Assembly (NCBI RefSeq): GCF_029255145.1
Contig: NZ_JAPUVQ010000042.1
Span: 5,733 to 69,732 of the forward strand
DNA: 64,000 bases
From: Accumulibacter sp003538495
GTDB lineage: Bacteria > Pseudomonadota > Gammaproteobacteria > Burkholderiales > Rhodocyclaceae
Reading direction: 5' to 3'
Part shown: piece after piece, positions 44,345 to 53,911 of the stretch
Numbering within the stretch: the stretch's first letter is position 1
Layout: each line of letters begins with the position of its first letter
Program-made: the position numbers and the translations under genes
Notes under the pieces: generated by a model
Told to the model about the DNA's origin: nothing
Seen by the model: only the letters and a program-made list of their open reading frames with translations
Database searches by the model: none

Positions 44345-45163
44345 CTAGTCGGTCTTCAGGGGCTCGACGACCAGTTTGCCCGCAGGCTCTCCGGGTTTTT
44401 CGGTGAGTCTGATCTGCACTGCCTTGCCGGCCAGCTCGGGCGGAACGCCGCCGTCGAAAGTCCGGTACAGACCAGCCACCGAAACCAGCTGGGCGTCGAA
44501 GTGCGTGCAGAAGATGCGTGCCTCGGCCGAGCCGCTGGCACCAGCCAGCGCGCGACCGTGCAGCGGGGCATAGATGTGGATGCTGCCATCGGCGATGACT
44601 TCGGCGCCGGAATTGACCGCCGCCAGGACCACCAGGTCGCCACCACGGGCATAAAGCTGTTGCCCGGATCGCAGGGGGCGCGTGACGAACAGCGTTGGCG
44701 CGGGCGCGGCGGCGCCAGGCGCTGCGGGCGACGGCGTTGCCGGCGGTAGCGCGGCTTCCTCCGGGGCTTCGACTGCCGGCGCTACCGCTGGCGGTGTCGG
44801 CGCAGCGTCGGCTTCGCTGCCGGCCGGGATGCGCGGCGAACGTTCGGCGGCCGCGTAGGTCGGCAAACCGGCTTTGGCCGCGCTCGCGCGCAGTTCGTCG
44901 CTGCCGCCGCGCACACCAATCACGTGCAGGCCGTGCGCCCGCAAGACCTCTTTCAGCAGCAGCCATTTTGCTGACGAAGTTTCGCCCACCGCGGAAAGCT
45001 CAAGGACAGAAGCATCGCCATCGAAAAAGGGATCATCACCGAACAGCGCGCTGGCCGCCTCGGCCACTTCGCCAGGGTGCAAGGATCGCAGGCTGATCAC
45101 GACGACCGGCAGGGTGGTTCCCTTGAACTCGATCAGTGGCTTGGTCTTGGTCGCTGGTGGCAT
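44345..45163 (-). CDS. minC: Septum site-determining protein MinC
   Basis: MinC blocks FtsZ polymerisation away from midcell. The protein has 272 residues: an N-terminal FtsZ-inhibitory domain (about 1-105), a Pro/Ala-rich linker (about 115-160), and the C-terminal beta-helix that binds MinD, with GDLVVLAAVNSGAEVIADGSIHIY. ATG 45163 is used; a GTG at 45169 is possible. It is separated from minD by about 100 bp containing a small inverted repeat (CAGAAT/ATTCTG). Confidence 0.94.
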   Translation of the reverse strand: MPPATKTKPLIEFKGTTLPVVVISLRSLHPGEVAEAASALFGDDPFFDGDASVLELSAVGETSSAKWLLLKEVLRAHGLHVIGVRGGSDELRASAAKAGLPTYAAAERSPRIPAGSEADAAPTPPAVAPAVEAPEEAALPPATPSPAAPGAAAPAPTLFVTRPLRSGQQLYARGGDLVVLAAVNSGAEVIADGSIHIYAPLHGRALAGASGSAEARIFCTHFDAQLVSVAGLYRTFDGGVPPELAGKAVQIRLTEKPGEPAGKLVVEPLKTD

Positions 45164-45242
45164 GGTCACGGAGTTCAGGCGAGGATTGGCGGAGCGACGA
45201 AGTCTAGCTGAATCAACACGAAAAGCGAACTGCGCCGCGCGG

Positions 45243-46397
45243 CTAGGGCCAGGCCCTGGCTCCCCAGATCATTCGCCTGGCGACGAAGTGACGCAGCGGC
45301 GGGAACAGGTCGAGAGCCAGCAGGCCGGCGCCGCGCGCGACGCGCAGCGGCGCCAGGTCGTTGGCGAAGACGCGCGCGACGCTGTCGGTGAAGGCGATGC
45401 TGCCCTGGCGGTCGAGCCGGCGCCCGCGCGCGTACGAGGCCAGAGTGGCTGCGTCGCCCGGATCGCCGGCGGCGTTCTCGAGCAGTCTTTCGGCCAGTTC
45501 CCAGGCGTCGCGCAGGCCGAGGTTGAAGCCCTGGCCGGAGATCGGATGCAGGCTCTGCGCGGCGTTGCCGATCCACACCTGCCGCGGTCCGGTGAGTTTC
45601 CGGCGGACCCGCAAAGCCAGCGGGAAGCTCGCACGCGGGCCGCTGGCGACGAAATCGACGCGACTGCCGAACTGCGCGCGCAGGGCGGCGAGAAAACCGT
45701 CTTCGTCGAGGGCCAGCAATGGTGCTGCCTTGTCCGGCGGCGCGGCAAGAACCAGGGAGTAGTCGTTCCCGATCGGCAACAAGGCCAGCGGGCCGTCCGG
45801 CGTGAAGCGCTCCCAGGCACGCCGCGCGTGTCCCGCAAGCGGGCGGACCTCGGCGACGACGGCATGCTGCCGGTAATCGTAAACCCGAACCTCGGGGTCG
45901 TCGGCGGGCGTGCCTTCGGCGTGTACCACCAGTCTGGCCGACACGCGGCGGTTTTCGCCGGCGCGGTGCAAGGTGACCTCGCTCGCTTCGCCGCAGCTCT
46001 GGAGATCGATCACCGCGCAGTCGTCCCAGATCCGCCCGCCGTCGATCGGCGAGTCCAGGGCCGCCGCCAGATCCCGGTAGCGCATCACGTAGCCCAGCGC
46101 CGGGAGGTCGTAGTCACGCGCGTCGATCAGCGTCCGGCCGAAGCCGCCACGCTGCGAGACGTGGATGGTATCGATCGCCGTGCAGGTGTCAGTGTCCCAC
46201 GCGCCGAGGCGTTCGAGGAGTTGCCGGGTTCCCTGCGAAAGGGCCAGCGCGCGCGGGTCGCCGGCCCAGGCACCGCGCTGGCGGCTGTCGATCAGCAATA
46301 CGCTATACGGGCCGCCGGCCAGCGCCAGCGCCAGAGTCATGCCGACCGGGCCGGCGCCGACGATGGCAATGTCCACGCACTCGATCTGCTCAGTCAT
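45243..46397 (-). CDS. UbiH/Coq6-family FAD monooxygenase
   Basis: This is a flavin hydroxylase of ubiquinone synthesis. The protein has 384 residues with the FAD Rossmann motif IVGAGPVGMTLALAL at the N terminus, DPRALALS, and the late motif GNAAQSLHPISGQGFNLGLRDA typical of UbiH/UbiI/UbiF. Which ring carbon it hydroxylates cannot be decided from sequence alone; UbiH is likely from its place beside pepP, as in E. coli. It overlaps pepP by eight bases. Confidence 0.9.
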   Translation of the reverse strand: MTEQIECVDIAIVGAGPVGMTLALALAGGPYSVLLIDSRQRGAWAGDPRALALSQGTRQLLERLGAWDTDTCTAIDTIHVSQRGGFGRTLIDARDYDLPALGYVMRYRDLAAALDSPIDGGRIWDDCAVIDLQSCGEASEVTLHRAGENRRVSARLVVHAEGTPADDPEVRVYDYRQHAVVAEVRPLAGHARRAWERFTPDGPLALLPIGNDYSLVLAAPPDKAAPLLALDEDGFLAALRAQFGSRVDFVASGPRASFPLALRVRRKLTGPRQVWIGNAAQSLHPISGQGFNLGLRDAWELAERLLENAAGDPGDAATLASYARGRRLDRQGSIAFTDSVARVFANDLAPLRVARGAGLLALDLFPPLRHFVARRMIWGARAWP

Positions 46398-47718
46398 GGC
46401 GCATCACTTCCTCGATTTCGGCGATCGTTTTCGGCGCGTTGGTGTAGACGGCGCAGCCGTCGGCAGTGACCAGGACATCGTCCTCGATGCGCACACCAAG
46501 GCCATGCAGATGTTGCGGAATCCTGCTGCCGGGGCGGAAGTAGAGGCCGGGTTCGACGGTCAGCGTCATTCCGGGAAGCAGTTTGACCCACGCGTCGTCG
46601 GCGATGCCGGTCTTGTACTCGCCAGCGTCATGCACGTCGAGGCCCAGCCAGTGGCCGGTGCGGTGCATGTACCAGGGCTTGTAGGCTTCGCTCTCGATGG
46701 CGCCGTCGACGCTGCCGGCGAGCACTTTGAGATCGATCAGTCCCTGCACCAGAACGCGCAGTGCGGCCTGGTGATAGTCGGTGAACAGGGCGCCGGGGCG
46801 GACCGCAGCAAGCGCTGCCTGCTGCGCGGCCAGAACGACTTCGTAGACCTCGCGCTGCACCGGGCTGAAGCGGCCGCCAACCGGGAAGGTACGGGTAATG
46901 TCCGAAGCGTAGCCGTCAACCTCGCAGCCGGCATCGATCAGCACCAGCGACTGGCCGGCCAGCAGCTTGTTGTTGGCGACGTAGTGCAGAATGCAGGCGT
47001 TGGCGCCGCCGGCGACGATCGGCGTGTAGGCGTGGCCGTCGGCGCCGCGGCGGCGGAACTCGTAGCCGATTTCGGCTTCCAGTTCGTACTCGGCCATGCC
47101 CGGCCGGCAGGCCCGCATCGCACGGCTATGGCCGGCCGAAGCGATCTCGGCGGCGCGGCGCATGCTCTTGATCTCGTGATCATCCTTGATCAGACGCATC
47201 TGGTCGAGCAAGCCGCGCAGGTCACGTATTTCGCCAGGCGCGCGGCTGCCGCTACGGCTCTGGTTGCGAATCGCGTTCAAGGCCCTGGTGATCCGCTGGT
47301 CCCAGTCGGCGTCGTGGCCGAGCGAGTGCCACAGGGGGCCGCGGTTGGCGATCAGTTCGGGCAGTTTCTGTTCGAGACTGGCGATCGGGTGTGCTTCGCT
47401 GAAGCCGAAAGCCTTCGCCGCGGCTTCGGGCCCGTAGCGGAAACCGTCCCAGGTCTCGCGCTCCTCGTCCTTGTCGCGGCAGAACAGCAGCGACTTCGGT
47501 TCGCGGCCGCCGACCAGGACGATTGCGGCTTCGGGTTCGGGGAAGCCACTCAGGTACCAGAAGTAGCTGTCGAAGCGGTAAGGGTAATGCGAATCGCTGT
47601 TGCGCACGCGCTCGGGGGCCGTTGCCAGCACGGCGACGCCGTCACCAAGGCTGTCGAGCAGTCGCTGGCGGCGACTGGAATAGGGGGCATGCGTCATCGG
47701 CAGGGGTGGGCGAGTCAT
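46390..47718 (-). CDS. pepP: Xaa-Pro aminopeptidase P
   Basis: PepP removes N-terminal residues that precede proline. The protein has 442 residues: an N-terminal AMP_N domain (HYPYRFDSYFWYLSGFPEPEA) and a pita-bread metallopeptidase domain with ligands in LIDAGCEVDGYASDITRTFP, HRTGHWLGLDVHDAG, TVEPGLYF and GVRIEDDVLV, a complete two-metal site. ATG 47718 overlaps the murU stop. The order amgK-murU-pepP-ubiH suggests one transcript. Confidence 0.95.
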   Translation of the reverse strand: MTRPPLPMTHAPYSSRRQRLLDSLGDGVAVLATAPERVRNSDSHYPYRFDSYFWYLSGFPEPEAAIVLVGGREPKSLLFCRDKDEERETWDGFRYGPEAAAKAFGFSEAHPIASLEQKLPELIANRGPLWHSLGHDADWDQRITRALNAIRNQSRSGSRAPGEIRDLRGLLDQMRLIKDDHEIKSMRRAAEIASAGHSRAMRACRPGMAEYELEAEIGYEFRRRGADGHAYTPIVAGGANACILHYVANNKLLAGQSLVLIDAGCEVDGYASDITRTFPVGGRFSPVQREVYEVVLAAQQAALAAVRPGALFTDYHQAALRVLVQGLIDLKVLAGSVDGAIESEAYKPWYMHRTGHWLGLDVHDAGEYKTGIADDAWVKLLPGMTLTVEPGLYFRPGSRIPQHLHGLGVRIEDDVLVTADGCAVYTNAPKTIAEIEEVMRHD

Positions 47719-48413
47719 GGTGCGCGGGCAAGCTCCATATCGAGTTCGGTAAGACGTTCGGCGGTGCCGACGTCTACCCAGCGGCCCCGGTGCCGCTCGC
47801 CGGTGACGATCTTGTGCGCAATGCCGTCGTCGAGCAGCGGGCGCAACTTCATCGTCGTGCCGGCGGCAACGCCGGCAAAGAATTCGGGCCAGAAGACGCC
47901 GATCCCGGCGTAGGTCAGGGCGCCGCCGCGGTTGGCGCCAGCGGTCCGCAGCGGTTCGCCTTCGCCGTCGAGGCAGAAGTCGCCGCCGGGATGATGTGGC
48001 GGGTTGTCGACCAGCACCAGGTGCGCACGGCGCCGGTCGAGCGCTCGTCCGATCCGGTGCGCCAGCAAGACGTCCCAGTCGCACCAGATGTCGCCATTGA
48101 GCGCCAGAAAGGGCTGCGTGCCGAGCAGCGGCAGCGCCGCGGCGATGCCGCCGGCCGTTTCCAGCGCTCCCGGCGGCTCGGGCGAGTAGGCGATACGCAG
48201 ACCAAAGGCGCTGCCATCACCCAGCGCCGCCTCGATCTTTTCGCCGAGGTGGGCGTGGTTGATCACCACCTCGTACCAGCCAGCCGCCGCCAGGCGTTGC
48301 AGGTGCCAGACGATCAGCGGCCGGCCGCCGGCTTGCAGCAGGGGTTTCGGTGTCGTGTCGGTGAGCGGCCGCAGGCGCTCGCCACGGCCGGCGGCGAGGA
48401 TCATCGCTTTCAT
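47715..48413 (-). CDS. murU: N-acetylmuramate-1-phosphate uridylyltransferase MurU
   Basis: MurU converts MurNAc-1-phosphate and UTP to UDP-MurNAc in the cell-wall recycling route that bypasses fosfomycin-sensitive MurA. The protein has 232 residues with the nucleotidyltransferase signature MILAAGRGERLRPLTDTTPKPLL and the metal aspartate in LALNGDIWCDW. Its ATG shares one base with the amgK stop. The pair amgK-murU was defined in Pseudomonas; ampD at 13.7 kb belongs to the same recycling pathway. Confidence 0.92.
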   Translation of the reverse strand: MKAMILAAGRGERLRPLTDTTPKPLLQAGGRPLIVWHLQRLAAAGWYEVVINHAHLGEKIEAALGDGSAFGLRIAYSPEPPGALETAGGIAAALPLLGTQPFLALNGDIWCDWDVLLAHRIGRALDRRRAHLVLVDNPPHHPGGDFCLDGEGEPLRTAGANRGGALTYAGIGVFWPEFFAGVAAGTTMKLRPLLDDGIAHKIVTGERHRGRWVDVGTAERLTELDMELARAP

Positions 48414-49444
48414 CAGAAGCTGTAGCCGACGTCGACCTGCCGGTCTTCGACCGCGTCGAGCAGTCGCGCAAGCGGCCGCAGCTCGCGGTAGCGCTGGCAG
48501 GTCCGGCGCAGGTAGCTCAGGACGCGTGGCATGTCGGCGAGGTAATTGCTCTTGCCGTCGCGATGACATAGCCGGGCGAAGATCCCGAGCACCTTGAGCT
48601 GGCGCTGCGCACCCATCCATTCGTAGTCGCGGTAGAAGTCGTGAAAGTCGGACGCCACTGGCAGCGCCGCCCCGCGAGCGGCCTCCCAGTAGCGGATCAC
48701 GTAGTCCAGCTCGTGTTCTTCCGGCCAGTCGATATACGCGTCGCGATAGAGCGAAACCAGGTCGTAGGTCAGCGGCCCGTACACCGCATCCTGAAAATCC
48801 AGGACCCCGGGGCTGGCCGGAAAAGCGCCTGTTCCGCCGCCGACAAGCATCAGATTGCGCGAGTGATAGTCGCGATGGACGAAGACCCGCGGCTGACGCA
48901 GGTTGTTGTCGAGGATCGCGGCAAAGGTGGTCTTCAGCGTTGCCTGCTGGCGATCGTCCAGAGTCAGGGCGAGGTGGCGCCTCAGGTACCACTCGGGAAA
49001 CAGCGCCAGCTCAAGGCTGAGCAGGGCATGGTCGTAGTCGGGCAGGACCCCGGGCCGGCTGGCGAGCTGGATCGCCAGCAATGCCTGATTGGCGTCATGG
49101 TAGAGTTGCGGGGCTGTGCTGCGGTCCTGCAGGGCACTCAGGTAGGTCGTGCTGCCGAGGTCGGAGAGCAGCAGGAACCCCTGCGCCAGATCGTGTGCGA
49201 GGACCTCGGGCACATGCACGCCGGCGCCCTTAAGCAGCGCCGCGACCGCCATGAACGGCCGGCAGTCTTCTTTTTCCGGTGGCGCGTCCATGACGATCCG
49301 CGCCGTCTGATCCGGCAGCCTGACGCGGAAGTAACGCCGAAAGCTGGCGTCGGCCGAGGCCGCTTCGATCGGCAGTTGCTGACCGGGGAAATCGGATTCG
49401 AAGCGCTCGTGGACCCAGTCGCGCAGCGCGGCGGTACGCGGCAT
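48413..49444 (-). CDS. amgK: Anomeric MurNAc/GlcNAc kinase AmgK
   Basis: AmgK phosphorylates the anomeric carbon of MurNAc (and GlcNAc) and feeds MurU. The protein has 343 residues of the aminoglycoside-phosphotransferase fold, with the catalytic loop VFVHRDYHSRNLML and the metal motif VLDFQDAVYGPLTYDL. It heads the minus-strand run amgK-murU-pepP-ubiH and is divergent from lptD with a 112-bp gap. Confidence 0.92.
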   Translation of the reverse strand: MPRTAALRDWVHERFESDFPGQQLPIEAASADASFRRYFRVRLPDQTARIVMDAPPEKEDCRPFMAVAALLKGAGVHVPEVLAHDLAQGFLLLSDLGSTTYLSALQDRSTAPQLYHDANQALLAIQLASRPGVLPDYDHALLSLELALFPEWYLRRHLALTLDDRQQATLKTTFAAILDNNLRQPRVFVHRDYHSRNLMLVGGGTGAFPASPGVLDFQDAVYGPLTYDLVSLYRDAYIDWPEEHELDYVIRYWEAARGAALPVASDFHDFYRDYEWMGAQRQLKVLGIFARLCHRDGKSNYLADMPRVLSYLRRTCQRYRELRPLARLLDAVEDRQVDVGYSF

Positions 49445-49556
49445 GCCGCTTCTCCTTGGACGTTGATGCTAAAATCGGTCAATTTTATCACCGGCTCGCT
49501 GTCCGAGGCGTCGCCAGAGACAAGCAGCGCAGGCACCTTTCACTGACTACTCCAGA

Positions 49557-52500
49557 ATGACGTTTCCTTCGCGGCAAAAGCCGCTGACTTTGCTCTGCTG
49601 CTATGGTTTGGCGGGTACCCTTGCCGGCAGTCTGCCTGGTACGGCGGCAGCGCAGGCCTCACCACCGCTGCGGGTCGATCCGACTCTGCTGGGCCTGCCA
49701 CCGTTGCCGCGGGTGGCGCGGCCGCCGGTTGCGCCGGCTGGCACGCCAGCCGTAGAAACCCGGTCGGTGGAGGCGCCGGTGGTCGACCAGCAGCCGCTGC
49801 AGACGCCACCGGTGGCGAACGCTCCGGCACCGCTTGAGCAGGCCGAGCAGCGAGACTCCGGGCCTGGCCGGCAGGCGACAGACAGCGCTGCGGCAAAGCT
49901 ACCGACTCCACCCGAGGCGACATCGGCTCCCGTGCCGGCGCCGGCGCAGGCTGTTTCGGAGGCGGCAAGGACGTCGCAGGAAGCCGCGGCGGCAACGCTT
50001 TCGGTGCCGGCCGAGGAAGCGTCGCCCGTGTTCAAGGCGCCAGCACCGCGGCCGGCCCCGGAGGCGAGGCCGTCCGTGCCGACGCTGGTAACGCCGGTTC
50101 CGTCGGCTGGCGCCGTGGCGCCGCTGCCTGAGTCGGCATCGCCGGCCGCTGCGCCCGCGGCGGAAGCGATTTCCGCTCGGTCTGAACAGCCGGCGGCCAC
50201 GGCGTCAACCCTGGCATCGCCAGCGCCTGTTGAGCAGTCGGGGTCCGTGGGTGTTTCGCCGTCCCGTCCGCCGGCCACGTCGGTTGCCAGGGCGACGATG
50301 CCGCCCGGGCCAGCAGCCGACGGACCACAACCGTCGGTGCTGAGCGCGCAACGAATCTCGGGGATCATAGACCGCGAGGTGATCGCCGAGGATGAGGCGG
50401 AACTGCGACAGGGCGACAAGGTATTGACGGCCGACCGCATGACGTACTGGCCGGTTGACGACGAGGTCGAGGCAGTCGGCTCCGTGCGCTTTCAGCAAAA
50501 CGACGATGTCATCTCCGGGGTCAAGATGCGGATGAAGCTCGAAGATCAGTTTGGTTTCTTCGACGACGCTTCGTACTTCGTCAAACGACCGCCGAAGGAA
50601 GCGGTCCGTGCGCGGAGCAGCACGCCAAGCAGCGAATTCACCAGCGGTTTCGCGGCGCCACGGGCTTTGGACATCGCGCCCGGACAGACCAAGGTCAAGT
50701 CGCGGGACCGCGCGAAAACTGGCGCTACCGAGGCTCGTGGCGAAGCCGAGCGCATCGACTTCGAGGGCGAGAACCAGATCCGCCTGAGCACCGCGACCTA
50801 CACCACCTGCAAGCCCGGAAACGACGATTGGTACCTCAGCATCGCCGATCTCAAACTCGACTACGACAACGACGTGGGTACCGGCAGCGACGCCACGGTG
50901 CGCTTTCTTGGCGTGCCGATTCTCCATACGCCGTGGATGTCGTTCTCGCTCAACAATCAGCGCAAGTCGGGTTTCCTCACCCCGACCTATGGTTCGAGCA
51001 GTGACAATGGCATCGAGTTTACCCTGCCCTATTACTGGAACATCGCGCCGAACATGGATGCGACGCTCGAGCCGCGCGTGCTCACCAAGCGCGGGCTGGA
51101 AATTGGCACTACCGTGCGTACCATCAACGAGGCTCTCGGCGGGTTCTATTCGAGCAACGCGCGCCTTGAGTATCTCCCCAACGACCGGCAGGCCGGCATC
51201 AATCGCTGGGGGGTGGCGCTGACGCACAACCAGGTGACCGCCAACGGCTTTTCGGGAGCGATCAATTACAACCGGGTTTCAGACAGCGACTACTACACCG
51301 ACCTGTCGAGCCAGATTTCCAAGACCTCCGAGACGCAGCTCCTGCAGCAGGGGATGCTGACATACGGTGGTGGCGGCTGGTGGAATGCGATGGTCAATGT
51401 GCAGTCTTACCAGACGCTGCAGCCCGACCCCAAGAATCCGGTCACGCCGCCCTATCGCCTGATGCCGCAGATCACCCTGAACGCCCGGCAGCCGGACCTG
51501 TTCACGACCGACAGTTCGCTGTTCGGGCAATACACCTATTTTATCCATCCCTCGTCGGCCAAGGTCGAGGGCCAGCGAGCGGTGCTGCAACCGCAGGTCT
51601 CGCTGCCCTACGTCACCCCGGGGTGGTATGTGACGCCGCGAGTCGGCGTCAACGTTACCCAGTACGCCTTGTCGTACCCCGTTTCGGTAGCCAATGACCG
51701 CAGTTCGATCAATCGCAGCTTGCCGATCTTCAGCGTCGATTCCGGGATGACCTTCGAGCGGCCCAGTAACTGGTTCGGTCGTGACTATACGCAGACCCTC
51801 GAGCCTCGACTGTACTACCTGAACATTCCCTACAAGAACCAGAACAACATCCCGGTTTTCGACACGGCGCTGGCTGACTTCAACTTTGCGCAGATCTTCG
51901 CCGACAACCAGTTCTCCGGCTGGGATCGCATCAACAACGCCAACCAGTTGACAGCCGCCGTCTCGTCTCGCCTGATCGACCCCACCAGCGGTGCCGAAAT
52001 CATGCGCGGAATGATCGGCCAGCGTCTCTACTTCACCGACGACAAGGTGACGCTACCAGGCACCACCGCACGCAAATGGAGCAATTCCGATCTTCTGGCC
52101 GGGTTTACCGGCCAGGTGCTGCCCCGAGTGTATGCCGACGCCGCCGTGCAGTACGACCCCGGTGATCAGCAGTTCCAGCGTTACTCGATCGGGGCGCGCT
52201 ACTTTCCGGAAGCTGGCAAGCTGCTCAATGCCTCCTACAGTTACAACACGCAGGCGGCCACGCCGATCAATCAGGTAGACGTCTCCGGGCAGTGGCCCAT
52301 CAGCGGGCGCTGGCAGGCGGTCGGTCGCTACAACTATTCGTTCGAGCAGAATACGCCGGTCGAGATCATCGGCGGTCTGGAATACAACGCGGGTTGCTGG
52401 GTGTTGCGGGTGGTTGGCCATCGCGTTCAGACTGCCGAGGCGACTTCGTCGACGAGTGCCTTTGTACAACTTGAGCTGAGCGATTTTGCCCGCCTGGGCT

Positions 52501-52589
52501 CGAGTCCCCTGAACCTTCTCCAGCGCCGGATTTCAGGCTACGGTGTAGCCAATCACCCGATGACCGACTCGGCCCTGGCTGAACAGTAG
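49557..52589 (+). CDS. lptD: LPS-assembly protein LptD
   Basis: LptD inserts lipopolysaccharide into the outer leaflet with LptE. The protein has 1010 residues, about 200 longer than the E. coli form. A signal peptide (about 1-33, ending TAAAQA) is followed by a Pro/Ala/Val-rich low-complexity region (about 35-260), the OstA-like periplasmic domain (about 265-420), and the LptD beta barrel, which ends in a large C-terminal domain. The extra length is the low-complexity region. A possible promoter is TTGATG-N17-TATCAC (49463-49491). It is first in lptD-surA-pdxA-rsmA. Confidence 0.94.
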   Translation: MTFPSRQKPLTLLCCYGLAGTLAGSLPGTAAAQASPPLRVDPTLLGLPPLPRVARPPVAPAGTPAVETRSVEAPVVDQQPLQTPPVANAPAPLEQAEQRDSGPGRQATDSAAAKLPTPPEATSAPVPAPAQAVSEAARTSQEAAAATLSVPAEEASPVFKAPAPRPAPEARPSVPTLVTPVPSAGAVAPLPESASPAAAPAAEAISARSEQPAATASTLASPAPVEQSGSVGVSPSRPPATSVARATMPPGPAADGPQPSVLSAQRISGIIDREVIAEDEAELRQGDKVLTADRMTYWPVDDEVEAVGSVRFQQNDDVISGVKMRMKLEDQFGFFDDASYFVKRPPKEAVRARSSTPSSEFTSGFAAPRALDIAPGQTKVKSRDRAKTGATEARGEAERIDFEGENQIRLSTATYTTCKPGNDDWYLSIADLKLDYDNDVGTGSDATVRFLGVPILHTPWMSFSLNNQRKSGFLTPTYGSSSDNGIEFTLPYYWNIAPNMDATLEPRVLTKRGLEIGTTVRTINEALGGFYSSNARLEYLPNDRQAGINRWGVALTHNQVTANGFSGAINYNRVSDSDYYTDLSSQISKTSETQLLQQGMLTYGGGGWWNAMVNVQSYQTLQPDPKNPVTPPYRLMPQITLNARQPDLFTTDSSLFGQYTYFIHPSSAKVEGQRAVLQPQVSLPYVTPGWYVTPRVGVNVTQYALSYPVSVANDRSSINRSLPIFSVDSGMTFERPSNWFGRDYTQTLEPRLYYLNIPYKNQNNIPVFDTALADFNFAQIFADNQFSGWDRINNANQLTAAVSSRLIDPTSGAEIMRGMIGQRLYFTDDKVTLPGTTARKWSNSDLLAGFTGQVLPRVYADAAVQYDPGDQQFQRYSIGARYFPEAGKLLNASYSYNTQAATPINQVDVSGQWPISGRWQAVGRYNYSFEQNTPVEIIGGLEYNAGCWVLRVVGHRVQTAEATSSTSAFVQLELSDFARLGSSPLNLLQRRISGYGVANHPMTDSALAEQ

Positions 52590-52597
52590 GCTTGACC

Positions 52598-53911
52598 ATG
52601 ATGCTCTTCTTTCGCACGCTGCTCTTGTTCGCCTGCCTGGCCGGCGCGGCGGCCGCGCAAAACCCGCCCCGCTCGTCGGCCGCCCAGCCGGTCGCCGCCG
52701 ACCGCATCGTTGCCGTGGTCAATGACGAAGTGATCACCATGTACGAGTTGCGCTCGCGCCTCGACTCGGCCCTGGCCCAGTTGCAGAAGCAGGGGACAGC
52801 GCTGCCGCCGCGTGCGACGCTCGAAAGCCAGATGCTCGAACGGCTGGTGATGGACAAGGTGCAATTGCAGTTTGCCCGGGAAGTGGGCTTGCGCGTCGAC
52901 GACGCGCAACTCGACCAGGCGCTGCAGCGCATCGCGGCCAACAACAAGATGTCGCTGCCCCAGTTTCGTGTCGCTCTGGAAAAGGACGGCATTGCCTTTG
53001 CCAGCTTTCGCGAGGAGATTCGTGCCGAAATGACCATCGCGCGTTTGCGCGAGCGCGAGGTGGACAGCAGGATCTTTATCTCTGAAGGCGAGATCGACAA
53101 CTACCTCGCGGGCGCGACGGGGAAGGGCGGCAGCGGTGAGGAGTATCAGATCGCGCACATCTTGCTGCGTGCGCCCGAGTCGGCAAGTCCCGAGCAGATT
53201 CAGAAGCTGCGGGCCAAGACCGACCAGATCGTCGACCGTTTGCGGCAAGGCGATGATTTCGCGCAGCTTGCTGCCGCCTATTCGGACGCGCCTGACGGTT
53301 TGAAAGGGGGTGACCTTGGCTGGCGTCCGCTCGATCGCCTGCCGGCGATGTTTGCCGAAGTGGCAGTGACGCTCAAGGTCGGCGAGGTCTCTCCGGTTCT
53401 GCGCAGTTCGAACGGTTTCCACCTGGTCAAGCTGCTCGGCAAGCGCGGAGGCGGCGCCCTGCCGGCGGTGCAGCAGACGCACGCCAGGCACATCCTGATC
53501 AAGGTCAACGAACTGGTGTCGGAGCCTGAAGCGCGGCACAAGCTCGAGGGTTTGCGCGAGCGGATCAAGTACGGCGAGAGCTTCGCCGAGTTGGCCAGAC
53601 TGTTCTCGCAGGACGGGTCGGCGTCGAAGGGCGGGGATCTGGGCTGGATCTACCCCGGTGACACGGTCCCCGAGTTCGAGCGGGCGATGAACCTCCTGAG
53701 CCCCGGCGAACTCAGTCAGCCGGTTCAGTCGCCGTTCGGCTTTCACCTGATCGAAGTGCTCGAGCGGCGCGTCCAGGATGTGTCGAGCGACCGCCAGCGC
53801 TCGGCGGCGCGGCAGACGCTGCGTGATCGCAAGCGCGATGAGGCCTACCAGGACTGGCTGCGCCAGACCCGTGACCGGGCCTACGTCGAGCTTCGGCTGG
53901 AGGAGCGTTGA
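52598..53911 (+). CDS. surA: Periplasmic chaperone and prolyl isomerase SurA
   Basis: SurA escorts outer-membrane proteins, including LptD, across the periplasm. The protein has 437 residues from ATG 52598 (an ATG at 52601 is also possible): signal peptide ending AAAAQ, an N-terminal chaperone domain with RIVAVVNDEVIT, and two parvulin domains (about 175-280, EYQIAHILL; and about 290-395, QTHARHILIKV). It lies eight bases after lptD, its best-known client, and overlaps pdxA. Confidence 0.95.
   Translation: MMLFFRTLLLFACLAGAAAAQNPPRSSAAQPVAADRIVAVVNDEVITMYELRSRLDSALAQLQKQGTALPPRATLESQMLERLVMDKVQLQFAREVGLRVDDAQLDQALQRIAANNKMSLPQFRVALEKDGIAFASFREEIRAEMTIARLREREVDSRIFISEGEIDNYLAGATGKGGSGEEYQIAHILLRAPESASPEQIQKLRAKTDQIVDRLRQGDDFAQLAAAYSDAPDGLKGGDLGWRPLDRLPAMFAEVAVTLKVGEVSPVLRSSNGFHLVKLLGKRGGGALPAVQQTHARHILIKVNELVSEPEARHKLEGLRERIKYGESFAELARLFSQDGSASKGGDLGWIYPGDTVPEFERAMNLLSPGELSQPVQSPFGFHLIEVLERRVQDVSSDRQRSAARQTLRDRKRDEAYQDWLRQTRDRAYVELRLEER

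Noticed and set aside
44874..47913. Two long plus-strand frames opposite minC, ubiH and pepP
   Set aside because: Antisense shadows; the minus-strand genes carry all catalytic motifs.
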